In this document: positions 1 through 7,437 of the stretch, piece by piece | How positions within the stretch are numbered: position 1 is the first letter of the stretch | How the letters are laid out: each line of letters opens with the position of its first letter | Assembly (NCBI RefSeq): GCF_042651065.1 | Contig: NZ_JBHSCH010000005.1 | Span: 1-64,000 of the forward strand | Direction of reading: 5' to 3' | Length of the DNA: 64,000 nucleotides | Origin: Pseudoroseomonas aestuarii | Lineage (GTDB): Bacteria > Pseudomonadota > Alphaproteobacteria > Acetobacterales > Acetobacteraceae | Notes under the pieces: generated by a model | What the model was told of the DNA's origin: nothing | The model's database searches: none | The model's input: the letters and a program-made list of their open reading frames with translations, nothing else | Made by a program: the position numbers and the translations under genes

Positions 1-1
1 G

Positions 2-995
<994 letters not shown>

Positions 996-1006
<11 letters not shown>

Positions 1007-1211
1007 GGCGGCGGCGCCCCAGCCGGTAGCCGAGCCAGAGGGCGGCCACGACGAGCAGCGCCGTGGCCGCGTCATGCACCACGAAGGTGATGACGGCCCA
1101 GGCCAGGGCCAGCACCGCCCAGGCCAGCCAGAGCCCGAAGGAGATGGCCGCCAGCGCCATCATCAGCGGGAAGCCCAGCAGCAGCACCAGCAGCAGAATC
1201 ACCCAGAACAT
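996..1211 (-). CDS. Small two-helix membrane protein, function unknown
   Basis: A 71-residue, very hydrophobic protein with two predicted membrane helices (about residues 2-30 and 33-60) and a basic C-terminal tail G-R-R-R. A strong purine-rich ribosome site (GGGGGAGG) lies about 8 bases before the ATG. Its 3' end overlaps the convergent apbC stop by 11 bases. It follows another small membrane protein and thyX on the same strand, so the three may be cotranscribed. I do not recognise a named family. Confidence 0.6.
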
Positions 1212-1251
1212 CGTCCATGCCTCCCCCGCAGCCAGGGCCTGCGGGCTGTCC

Positions 1252-1578
1252 TCACGATCCCCGGCGGGCGCCGGACGCGGCGCCCCTGCCCTTCTCCTGG
1301 CCGCGCATCATGCCGCGCTGCGGCGCCGTGGAGCGCCCGAGCGCGAAGCCGCCGACGCCCGTCAGCAGCAGCAGCGCGCCCAGATCGCCCACCATGGCAT
1401 GCGCCAGCGGGATGCCGACCAGCAGCACCGCCACGCAGATCCACACCGCCAGCCACCGGCGCCAGGAGAAGCCGCCCAGCAGGCCCTTCAGCCGCCGCCA
1501 CGGCCCGGGGCGCGGCGGCGCGGCGGCCTTGCCGCGGCGGGGCGCGCGGGCGGTGCTGCCACGGGGTGCGGCGGCCAT
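1252..1578 (-). CDS. Small membrane protein, function unknown
   Basis: A 108-residue protein with a basic Ala/Pro/Arg-rich N-terminus (about 40 residues), two hydrophobic segments (about 42-62 and 66-82) and a basic, charged C-terminal tail. It starts 10 bases after the thyX stop and 40 bases before the next small membrane gene, so it is probably in a thyX operon. No catalytic motif is visible. Part of the coding signal could come from general GC bias, but position and spacing favour a real gene. Confidence 0.55.
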   Translation of the reverse strand: MAAAPRGSTARAPRRGKAAAPPRPGPWRRLKGLLGGFSWRRWLAVWICVAVLLVGIPLAHAMVGDLGALLLLTGVGGFALGRSTAPQRGMMRGQEKGRGAASGARRGS

Positions 1579-1588
1579 GGCGCGGGCC

Positions 1589-2527
1589 TCAGGCGGCGCG
1601 GCCGAGCTGCTCCATCAGCTCGCGCCATTCCCGCTTGGAGAGGCCGCTCTGCTCCTGCGTCACCGGCTCGCCCGCAAGCAGCCGCTTCACCACGCCGAGC
1701 ATCTGCGCCGAGAGGGTGACGGCGCCGAGCCGGTAGTCGCGGAACGCCTCCGCCACCGCCGGCACCCAGGCATCGAGCACGGCGAGCATCGCCTCGGCAT
1801 AGACGCGGATCTCGTACTGCGCGTGCGCGTCGGCCCGCAGCCGCAGGAAGTGCAGCAGGTTGTGCAGGTCGGTCTTCCAGTACCACTGGGTGTAGGCGTT
1901 CAGAGTCAGGTTCATGCGCGCCAGCTCGCGGGCCAGGCCCTGGCGGGCGGGGTCGAGCGTGTTGCCGGCCTCATCGAGGTTCAGCATGGCCTGGTAGTGG
2001 TCGTAGTTGCGCATGGCGTCCTGGCGCAGCAGCTCCAGCACCTCGGCCGCCTCCTGCCCTTCCAGCACATCCCCCCGCCCCTGCCGGTTGCTGGCCGACT
2101 GCGCGGCGAGCTGCGCCGGGGCGGGCAGGTAGAACTCCCGGTCCATGATGGAGTAGCGGGCCGAGTACTCGTTCACGTTGGCGGTGCGGTGGCGGATCCA
2201 CTGCCGCGCCACGAAGATCGGCAGCTTCACATGGAACTTGATCTCGCACATCTCGAAGGGCGTGCTGTGCCAGTGCCGCATCAGGTAGCGGATCAGGCCA
2301 CGGTCCTCGTTCGCCGCGCGGGTGCCGCGGCCATAGGAGACGCGCGCCGCCTGCACCACCGCCGCGTCGTCGCCCATGTAGTCCACCACGCGGACGAAGC
2401 CGTGGTCCAGCACCGGCAGCGGCTCGAACAGCATCGCCTCCAGGGCCGGCACGGTGGGGCGCCGCGTCTCCGTCCGCGCCGCCTGCGCTTCCGAGAGTTC
2501 CTGACGCTGCGCGGCGGTGAGTTCCAT
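1589..2527 (-). CDS. thyX: FAD-dependent thymidylate synthase ThyX
   Basis: Makes dTMP from dUMP using methylene-tetrahydrofolate, FAD and NADPH, and is unrelated to classical ThyA. The ThyX signature R-H-R-x7-S is intact (R-H-R-T-A-N-V-N-E-Y-S). The C-terminal half is helical and carries conserved W-Y-W-K-T-D-L-H-N. The chosen ATG at 2527 gives 312 residues, beginning M-E-L-T-A-A-Q-R-Q. The frame stays open further upstream, but that stretch is Pro/Arg-rich and unlike the family. ThyX users often lack ThyA, which cannot be judged from this window. A GC-rich hairpin lies about 85 bases upstream. Confidence 0.95.
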   Translation of the reverse strand: MELTAAQRQELSEAQAARTETRRPTVPALEAMLFEPLPVLDHGFVRVVDYMGDDAAVVQAARVSYGRGTRAANEDRGLIRYLMRHWHSTPFEMCEIKFHVKLPIFVARQWIRHRTANVNEYSARYSIMDREFYLPAPAQLAAQSASNRQGRGDVLEGQEAAEVLELLRQDAMRNYDHYQAMLNLDEAGNTLDPARQGLARELARMNLTLNAYTQWYWKTDLHNLLHFLRLRADAHAQYEIRVYAEAMLAVLDAWVPAVAEAFRDYRLGAVTLSAQMLGVVKRLLAGEPVTQEQSGLSKREWRELMEQLGRAA

Positions 2528-2964
2528 GGGTTCAGATCCTGGGCGTGCGGAAGCCGCCACGGCCGGAAAGCCGGAAGGCGGAACCGGAGAAGGCGCGAAA
2601 GGCGGTGAGGCCCGGGGCGGTGGCCCCGGGCTCCGGGTCGCGCAGGGTCTAGCCAAAAGGGGGCCATCCCACCAGCGCCGATCTGCGGGGCCCGGTGCGC
2701 GGCACACATGCGGAAGCGCACGACCTTCACGGCATGTTGATCGCCCGGCCCGCCGTGCCCTGGTCCTGGCTCACGCGCTCATGCCACCGGAGGCCCGCCC
2801 CACCCGGACAGTCCGGCCGGCAGAGTTCCAGCACGGCCGGGGCCGGCCGCCTCCGGCACGCCAGAGGCATACAAGCCAGGGATGTGGGACGGGCGGGCGC
2901 GGCGCTTTTCCGGAAGCGCCCCCTCGATTTCCGCCGCGGGGCGGCCTATATCGTCGTCGTCCCC
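2528..2964. other. 437-bp intergenic region upstream of thyX and ssrA
   Basis: No convincing gene; the open frames here are Arg/Pro-rich and unsupported. It holds a perfect 9-bp hairpin with a 4-base loop (2610-2631), a 7-bp inverted repeat (2901-2907 with 2914-2920), and a TATATC box at 2947-2952 that could be the -10 element of the ssrA promoter. The -35 position is not obvious. It should contain promoters for both divergent units, thyX on the minus strand and ssrA on the plus strand. Confidence 0.5.
2610..2631. other. GC-rich hairpin in the thyX 5' region
   Basis: Perfect 9-bp stem (2610-2618 with 2623-2631) and a 4-base loop, 83-104 bases upstream of the thyX start codon. There is no U-tract on either strand, so it is not a classical terminator. 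It could fold in the thyX leader RNA. Confidence 0.35.
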
Positions 2965-3240
2965 TCGGGGACTATGGCGATAAACGGCATGTGGAATAAG
3001 CGTTGCGGACCCGGGGGCAGTGCCCGGCGTCTCCACCAGCATCGCCGCCAGGGATCGTCTGGCGGGCTTCTGGGGACGAAACAGGCTCGACGCGCGTGGT
3101 AAAGCCATGTCTTTTGCCCGGCATTGTACCGCCGTTATCGGGCTAAATCACAAGTGCCAACGATAATGGTCGCGAGACCATGGCGCTCGCTGCCTAACAA
3201 TAGGTAAGCGCGGTCCGGGGGGAACCGGGCAACAGAATCC
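2962..3240 (+). ncRNA. ssrA: Two-piece (circularly permuted) tmRNA, ssrA
   Basis: tmRNA rescues stalled ribosomes and adds a degradation tag. In alphaproteobacteria the gene is permuted: the acceptor piece comes first, then a spacer that is removed, then the coding piece. The acceptor piece ends CTCCACCA at 3031-3038, with a T-arm-like stem (CCGGG...CCCGG) just before it. The coding piece starts GGGGACG at 3072-3078 and pairs with CGTCTCC (3028-3034) to give a 7-bp acceptor stem. CGACGC (3088-3093) pairs with GCGTTG (3000-3005) as helix P2. The tag frame runs 3156-3194 and reads A-N-D-N-G-R-E-T-M-A-L-A-A, followed by TAA at 3195. The spacer is about 3039-3071. The outer ends (2962, 3240) are estimates. 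sspB lies directly downstream. Confidence 0.9.
3156..3197 (+). other. tmRNA tag-peptide reading frame
   Basis: The resume codon GCC is followed by 12 codons and TAA, encoding A-N-D-N-G-R-E-T-M-A-L-A-A. The A-N-D-N start and the A-L-A-A end are hallmarks of alphaproteobacterial ssrA tags. The A-N-D-N part is the region bound by SspB in this group, and the C-terminal Ala-Ala is the ClpX degron. Confidence 0.9.
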
Positions 3241-3350
3241 CCCCACTGATTTGCCGCTCCCGTCCCTTTCCTGCGCTGGACCACTTCCCGCACCTGGGGA
3301 GCATCCGGTATGGGTCATGCGTTTTCTGGGCGTCTGCCGGGGTATGCTGC

Positions 3351-3884
3351 ATGACGGATGAGACCAGGCAGGCGGAAAGCCTGCTGCCTTACGATCGCTG
3401 GACCGAGGACGCCATGCGCGAGGTCGCGCTGCGCGCCCTGGAACATGCGGGCGAGCACGGCCTGCCCGGTGAGCACCACTTCTACCTCACCTTCCGCACC
3501 GACCGGCCGGGCGTCGCCATTCCCGGTCACCTCAAGGCCCGCTACCCGGAGGAGATGACCATCGTCCTCCAGCACCAGTTCTGGGACCTGAAGGTCGACC
3601 GGGAGCAGGGCTTCGTCACGGCCGGCCTGTCCTTCGGCGGGGTGCCGGCGACGCTGGTGATCCCGATCTCCGCCCTGACCGCCTTCTGGGACCCGCATGT
3701 GCGGGTGGGGCTGCGCTTTCCCTCGGCCGAGGCCGCCGAGGCGGCGGCGCCTGCCGGGGCCGAGGTCGCGCCCTCTCCGATGGCGGAGCAGCCGGAGGCC
3801 GAGGCCCCTGCCCCGGCCGAGCCGGAAGGCCCTGCCCAGGTGGTGAGCCTCGACGCCTTCCGCCGCCGCCCGACCCGGGATTGA
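3351..3884 (+). CDS. sspB: SspB family ClpXP protease adaptor
   Basis: Delivers ssrA-tagged proteins to ClpXP. The 177-residue protein has the alpha-type SspB fold at about residues 10-125 (L-P-Y-D-R-W...H-H-F-Y-L-T-F-R-T...P-G-V-A-I-P). A disordered Ala/Pro/Glu linker (about 125-160) follows, then the conserved C-terminal ClpX-binding tail V-V-S-L-D-A-F-R-R-R. The gene lies about 110 bases downstream of ssrA, whose product makes its substrates. The ATG at 3351 gives the family N-terminus. A hairpin terminator follows the stop. Confidence 0.92.
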   Translation: MTDETRQAESLLPYDRWTEDAMREVALRALEHAGEHGLPGEHHFYLTFRTDRPGVAIPGHLKARYPEEMTIVLQHQFWDLKVDREQGFVTAGLSFGGVPATLVIPISALTAFWDPHVRVGLRFPSAEAAEAAAPAGAEVAPSPMAEQPEAEAPAPAEPEGPAQVVSLDAFRRRPTRD

Positions 3885-3910
3885 GCGGCACCGCCCTCCC
3901 CCGCTGACGC

Positions 3911-3939
3911 CACGGGCAGGCCCCGCTTCGGGGCCCGTG
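3911..3939 (+). terminator. Hairpin after sspB
   Basis: GGCCCCG (3919-3925) pairs with CGGGGCC (3929-3935) around a CTT loop. CACG (3911-3914) pairs with CGTG (3936-3939) outside it, with a bulge. There is no T-run, so intrinsic termination is only possible. Confidence 0.45.
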
Positions 3940-4049
3940 CCGGTTGGCTTGCCCGGCGGGCTGCACTACCTCTCTCCCGGCGCGACGCTGCCCGTCCGGC
4001 GGCGCCCTGCCCCTGCTGTCCTGCCTCTGCCGAGCTGCCGGAGCGTCCG

Positions 4050-5762
4050 ATGACCCCTGACAACATTCCCCCCGCCGCCCCCCTGGCCGACACCCCGCTG
4101 AACGACACCGACGCGGGCACCCCGGTTTCCCAGCGCAGCAAGGGCTTCCAGTACTCCCCCATGCTGCCGCTGGGCGAGGACCGCACCACCTACCGGAAGC
4201 TGCCGATCGAGGGGGTGAAGGTCATCGAGGTCGAGGGCAAGAAGGTCCTCAAGGTCTCGCCCGGGGCGCTGGAGCAGCTGGCCTTCACGGCGTGCAAGGA
4301 GGTGTCCCACTTCCTCCGCCCCGGCCACCTGGAGCAGCTCGCCAAGATCCTGAAGGACCCCGAGGCCAGCGCCAATGACCGCTTCGTGGCGCTCGACCTG
4401 CTGAAGAACGCCTCCATCTCGGCCGGCGGCGTGCTGCCGATGTGCCAGGACACCGGCACCGCCATCGTCTTCGGCAAGAAGGGCCAGCGCGTCTGGGTCG
4501 AGGGGGACGAGGAGGAGGCGCTCTCCTACGGCGTCCACCGCACCTATACCGAGACGAACCTGCGCTACTCGCAGATGGCGCCGCTCTCGATGTTCGAGGA
4601 GGTGAACACCGGCAACAACCTCCCCGTGCAGTTCGACATCTACGCCTCCCCCGGCGACCACCATGCGGACGAGTTCCACATGATGTTCGTGCTCAAGGGC
4701 GGCGGCTCGGCCAACAAGACCTTCCTCTTCCAGCAGACCCGCGCCGTGCTGAACAAGCCGAAGCTGCTGGCCTTCCTGGAGGAGAAGATCAAGACGCTGG
4801 GCACCTCCGCCTGCCCGCCCTACCACTTGGCCATCGTCATCGGCGGCACCTCGGCCGAGACGACGCTCAAGGCGGTGAAGCTGGCCTCCACCCGCTACCT
4901 CGACGAGCTGCCCGCCACCGGCGACAGGTCCGGCCACGGCCTGCGCGACCGCGAGCTGGAGCAGGAAGTCCACAAGCTGACGCAGAATCTGGGCATCGGC
5001 GCGCAGTTCGGCGGCAAGTATTTCTGCCACGACGTGCGCGTCATCCGCCTGCCCCGCCACGGCGCCTCCCTGCCCATCGGCATCGGCGTCTCCTGCTCGG
5101 CCGACCGGCAGATCAAGGCCAAGATCACGCCCGAGGGCGTGTTCCTGGAGGCGCTGGAGCACGACCCGGCCCGCTTCCTGCCCGAGACCACGGACGAGAT
5201 CCTGGGTGGCGAGGTGGTGAAGCTCGACCTCAACCGGCCGATGGACGAGATCCGCGCCGAGCTGTCGAAGCATCCCGTGAAGACCCGCGTTTCGCTCACC
5301 GGCACCATCGTCGTGGCGCGCGACATCGCCCACGCCAAGCTGCAGGAGCGGCTCGACCGTGGCGAGGGCCTGCCGCAATACCTGAAGGACCACCCGGTCT
5401 ACTACGCCGGCCCGGCCAAGACCCCCGAGGGCCTGCCCACGGGCTCCTTCGGCCCCACCACGGCGGGCCGCATGGACAGCTACGTGGCCGCCTTCCAGGC
5501 CGCCGGCGGCAGCCTGGTGATGCTTGCCAAGGGCAACCGCTCCAAGGCTGTCACCAACGCCTGCAAGGCGCATGGCGGCTTCTACCTGGGCTCGGTCGGC
5601 GGCCCGGCGGCGCGGCTGGCGCAGGACTGCATCCGCAAGGTCGAGGTGCTGGAATACCCGGAGCTCGGCATGGAAGCCGTCTGGCGCATCGAGGTGGAGG
5701 ACTTCCCCGCCTTCATCGTGGTGGACGACAAGGGCAACGACTTCTACGACGGGCTGGAGTAA
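4050..5762 (+). CDS. fumA: Class I fumarate hydratase (iron-sulfur type)
   Basis: Interconverts fumarate and (S)-malate in the TCA cycle using an oxygen-sensitive [4Fe-4S] cluster. The 570-residue length fits single-chain class I enzymes. Candidate cluster cysteines lie in P-M-C-Q-D-T-G (about residue 132), G-T-S-A-C-P-P-Y (about 254) and G-V-S-C-S-A-D-R-Q (about 350), the arrangement of FumA/FumB. The C-terminal swivelling beta domain begins near residue 390 (S-L-T-G-T-I-V-V-A-R-D) and includes G-S-F-G-P-T-T-A-G-R-M-D. A zinc-ribbon gene follows 10 bases after the stop. An unrelated class II fumarase is encoded 1.7 kb downstream. Confidence 0.95.
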   Translation: MTPDNIPPAAPLADTPLNDTDAGTPVSQRSKGFQYSPMLPLGEDRTTYRKLPIEGVKVIEVEGKKVLKVSPGALEQLAFTACKEVSHFLRPGHLEQLAKILKDPEASANDRFVALDLLKNASISAGGVLPMCQDTGTAIVFGKKGQRVWVEGDEEEALSYGVHRTYTETNLRYSQMAPLSMFEEVNTGNNLPVQFDIYASPGDHHADEFHMMFVLKGGGSANKTFLFQQTRAVLNKPKLLAFLEEKIKTLGTSACPPYHLAIVIGGTSAETTLKAVKLASTRYLDELPATGDRSGHGLRDRELEQEVHKLTQNLGIGAQFGGKYFCHDVRVIRLPRHGASLPIGIGVSCSADRQIKAKITPEGVFLEALEHDPARFLPETTDEILGGEVVKLDLNRPMDEIRAELSKHPVKTRVSLTGTIVVARDIAHAKLQERLDRGEGLPQYLKDHPVYYAGPAKTPEGLPTGSFGPTTAGRMDSYVAAFQAAGGSLVMLAKGNRSKAVTNACKAHGGFYLGSVGGPAARLAQDCIRKVEVLEYPELGMEAVWRIEVEDFPAFIVVDDKGNDFYDGLE

Positions 5763-5772
5763 GAGCGCGGCC

Positions 5773-6024
5773 ATGCTGGCGCTCCGCCCCAATTGCGAAT
5801 GCTGCGACCGCGACCTGCCGCCCGATTCGCGGCAGGCGCTGATCTGCTCCTTCGAGTGCACCTTCTGCCGGGACTGCGCCACGGCGCGGCTCGGCGGGCG
5901 GTGCCCCAATTGCGGCGGAGAGCTGGTGGCCCGCCCCGTGCGCCCGGCCGACAGGCTGGCGCGCTTCCCGGCCCAGGCGGAACGGGTCCGCCGGGCGCAA
6001 CCCTGCCCCGCCGCCACGGGCTGA
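5773..6024 (+). CDS. DUF1272-type small zinc-ribbon protein
   Basis: An 83-residue protein with cysteines in the DUF1272 pattern: L-R-P-N-C-E-C-C-D-R-D-L-P, then C-S-F-E-C-T-F-C-R-D-C, then C-P-N-C-G-G-E-L. This suggests two treble-clef or ribbon zinc sites. The ATG at 5773 lies 10 bases after the fumarase stop and gives the family N-terminus. It is probably cotranscribed with fumA and the RidA gene 10 bases downstream. No biochemical function is established for the family as far as I know. Confidence 0.8.
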   Translation: MLALRPNCECCDRDLPPDSRQALICSFECTFCRDCATARLGGRCPNCGGELVARPVRPADRLARFPAQAERVRRAQPCPAATG

Positions 6025-6034
6025 GGAGTACCGC

Positions 6035-6454
6035 ATGGAACGCCGCCTGATCTCCTCGGGCAGCCGCTTCGAGGAAGAGATCGGCTACTCGCGTGCCGTG
6101 GTGGTGGGAGACACCGTCTATGTCTCCGGCACCACCGGCTACGACTACGCCACCATGACCATCGCCGAGGGCGTGGCGGAGCAGTGCGAGCAGACCTTCC
6201 GCAACATCGCCGCCGCGCTGGAGCAGGCCGGCGCCACGCTCGACGACGTGGTGCGCGCCACCTTCATCGTGCCGCGGCGGGAGGACTGGCCGCTCTGCTG
6301 GCCCGTCACGCGGAGGTGGCTGGGCCGGGCCCGCCCGGCCTCCACCATGATCCATGCCGGGCTGCAGACGGATGCCATGCGGATCGAGATCGAGGTGACA
6401 GCCCGGCTGCGTCCGGCGCCGCATGAGCCGGCGCGCGGCGAGGGAGGAAGCTGA
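6035..6454 (+). CDS. RidA/YjgF/Rid family protein
   Basis: A 139-residue Rid-fold protein. The family hydrolyses reactive enamine/imine intermediates or has divergent roles. Visible motifs are V-V-V-G-D-T-V-Y-V-S-G-T-T-G, E-Q-C-E-Q-T-F-R-N-I and an I-E-I-E-V-T-A-R end. The canonical RidA arginine in the R-A/C-x-V near the C-terminus is not obvious (A-S-T-M-I-H-A-G is present instead), so this is probably a divergent Rid subgroup, not RidA itself. It is followed after 2 bases by a VOC protein, suggesting a small detoxification or repair operon. Confidence 0.8.
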   Translation: MERRLISSGSRFEEEIGYSRAVVVGDTVYVSGTTGYDYATMTIAEGVAEQCEQTFRNIAAALEQAGATLDDVVRATFIVPRREDWPLCWPVTRRWLGRARPASTMIHAGLQTDAMRIEIEVTARLRPAPHEPARGEGGS

Positions 6455-6456
6455 GC

Positions 6457-6861
6457 ATGCGTTTCGCGGTGGACCGGCTGGATCACCTGGTGATCACCTG
6501 CCGGGATGTGGAGATCACGGCCTCCTGGTACCAGCGCGTGCTGGGCATGGACCGCGAGGCCTTCGGCGAGCAGCGCCGCAACGCGCTGCGGTTCGGCGGC
6601 CAGAAGATCAACCTGCGCCCGGAGACGGCGACGCAGGAAGAGTGGTTCACCGGCCCCGCCGCCGCCCCGGGCTGCCAGGATCTCTGCTTCGTCGTCGCCG
6701 TCACGGCGCAGGACGTCATCGCCCACCTGCACGAATGCGGCGTGACGGTGGAGTTGGGGCCTGTGCCGAAGGCGGGGGCCCTCGGCCCCATCACCTCCGT
6801 CTATTGCCGGGACCCGGATGGCAACCTGATCGAGCTGGCCACCTACGGCGCCCGCGCCTGA
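6457..6861 (+). CDS. VOC (glyoxalase/bleomycin-resistance fold) family protein
   Basis: A 134-residue VOC protein with two beta-alpha-beta-beta-beta modules. It starts D-R-L-D-H-L-V-I-T and ends D-P-D-G-N-L-I-E-L, the usual N- and C-terminal metal-ligand regions (His about 9 and Glu about 127). F-G-G-Q-K-I-N-L-R and G-C-Q-D-L-C-F lie between. Metal-dependent chemistry is likely but the substrate is unknown. It starts 2 bases after the RidA-like stop, so the two are probably translated from one message. Confidence 0.82.
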   Translation: MRFAVDRLDHLVITCRDVEITASWYQRVLGMDREAFGEQRRNALRFGGQKINLRPETATQEEWFTGPAAAPGCQDLCFVVAVTAQDVIAHLHECGVTVELGPVPKAGALGPITSVYCRDPDGNLIELATYGARA

Positions 6862-6877
6862 GGGCAGGCGGCGGCCC

Positions 6878-6901
6878 CGCGCCGGGCGCAGGCCCGGCGC
6901 G
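6878..6901 (+). terminator. Strong GC hairpin after the VOC gene
   Basis: Perfect 10-bp stem (6878-6887 with 6892-6901) and a 4-base loop, 17 bases after the stop codon. There is no T-run directly after it. Confidence 0.45.
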
Positions 6902-6983
6902 CCATCATCGCGCCCCTGCTTCGCCTTATTCCGGCGCCAATCGGCGCTATAGTGGGAGGATAGAGCCCAGGAGGGCGACCCAC

Positions 6984-7340
6984 ATGACCCCGTTCCGCTC
7001 CTTGTTCCTTGCCGGTGCCGCCCTGGCGGCCATTGGCCTCGCCAGCCCAGCCGCGCAGGCGGGGGACTGGCACCGCCACCGCGGTGGCGGCAATGGCGGT
7101 GCGGTCGTGGCCGGCATCATCGGCGGCCTGGCCGTGGGCGCGCTGGTCGGCAGCGCCGCCACCGCCCAGGCGGCACCGCCGCCGGCCTACTACTACGCCC
7201 CGCCGCCGCCGCCCGTGGCCTATTACGCGCCGCCGCCGGTGGCTTACTACGCACCGCCGCCCCCGCCGCCCGTGGTGTATTACGAGCCGCCGCCGGTCGC
7301 CTACTACGCGCCCCCGCCGCGCCGCCACTACGGCTGGTGA
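6984..7340 (+). CDS. Secreted low-complexity Tyr/Pro-repeat protein
   Basis: A 118-residue protein. Residues 1-26 are a clear Sec signal peptide ending A-A-Q-A. A His/Gly stretch (W-H-R-H-R-G-G-G) follows, then a small-residue hydrophobic segment with Gly-zipper spacing (G-G-A-V-V-A-G-I-I-G-G-L-A-V-G-A), and finally about 55 residues of Y-Y-A-P-P-P-type repeats. A ribosome site (GGAGGG) precedes the ATG at 6984. The role is unknown; the layout suggests an envelope-associated or surface protein. It is monocistronic between the VOC gene and fumC. Confidence 0.72.
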   Translation: MTPFRSLFLAGAALAAIGLASPAAQAGDWHRHRGGGNGGAVVAGIIGGLAVGALVGSAATAQAAPPPAYYYAPPPPPVAYYAPPPVAYYAPPPPPPVVYYEPPPVAYYAPPPRRHYGW

Positions 7341-7437
7341 GCCGTGACCGCGCCGCGGGGCATATCCGGCGGCGTGGCAACCTGTGCGGGGTCTGCTTCG
7401 CTCCCTACCTGAACCGGACCGCAGGAAGGGACATCCC

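Noticed and set aside
2779..3108. A 109-codon minus-strand ORF across the ssrA region
   Set aside because: It overlaps the tmRNA acceptor piece and coding-piece start, and its translation has no family features.
3130..3200. Reading the tmRNA tag region as an ordinary small protein gene
   Set aside because: The 13-codon frame has no start codon or ribosome site and sits within the paired tmRNA structure.
3966..6017. A 683-codon antisense frame over the class I fumarase
   Set aside because: Low-complexity shadow translation; the fumarase on the plus strand is unambiguous.
7180..7325. Tyr/Pro codon repeats as a microsatellite or CRISPR-like array
   Set aside because: The periodicity follows in-frame Y-Y-A-P-P-P codons within a secreted protein; there are no constant-length spacers.
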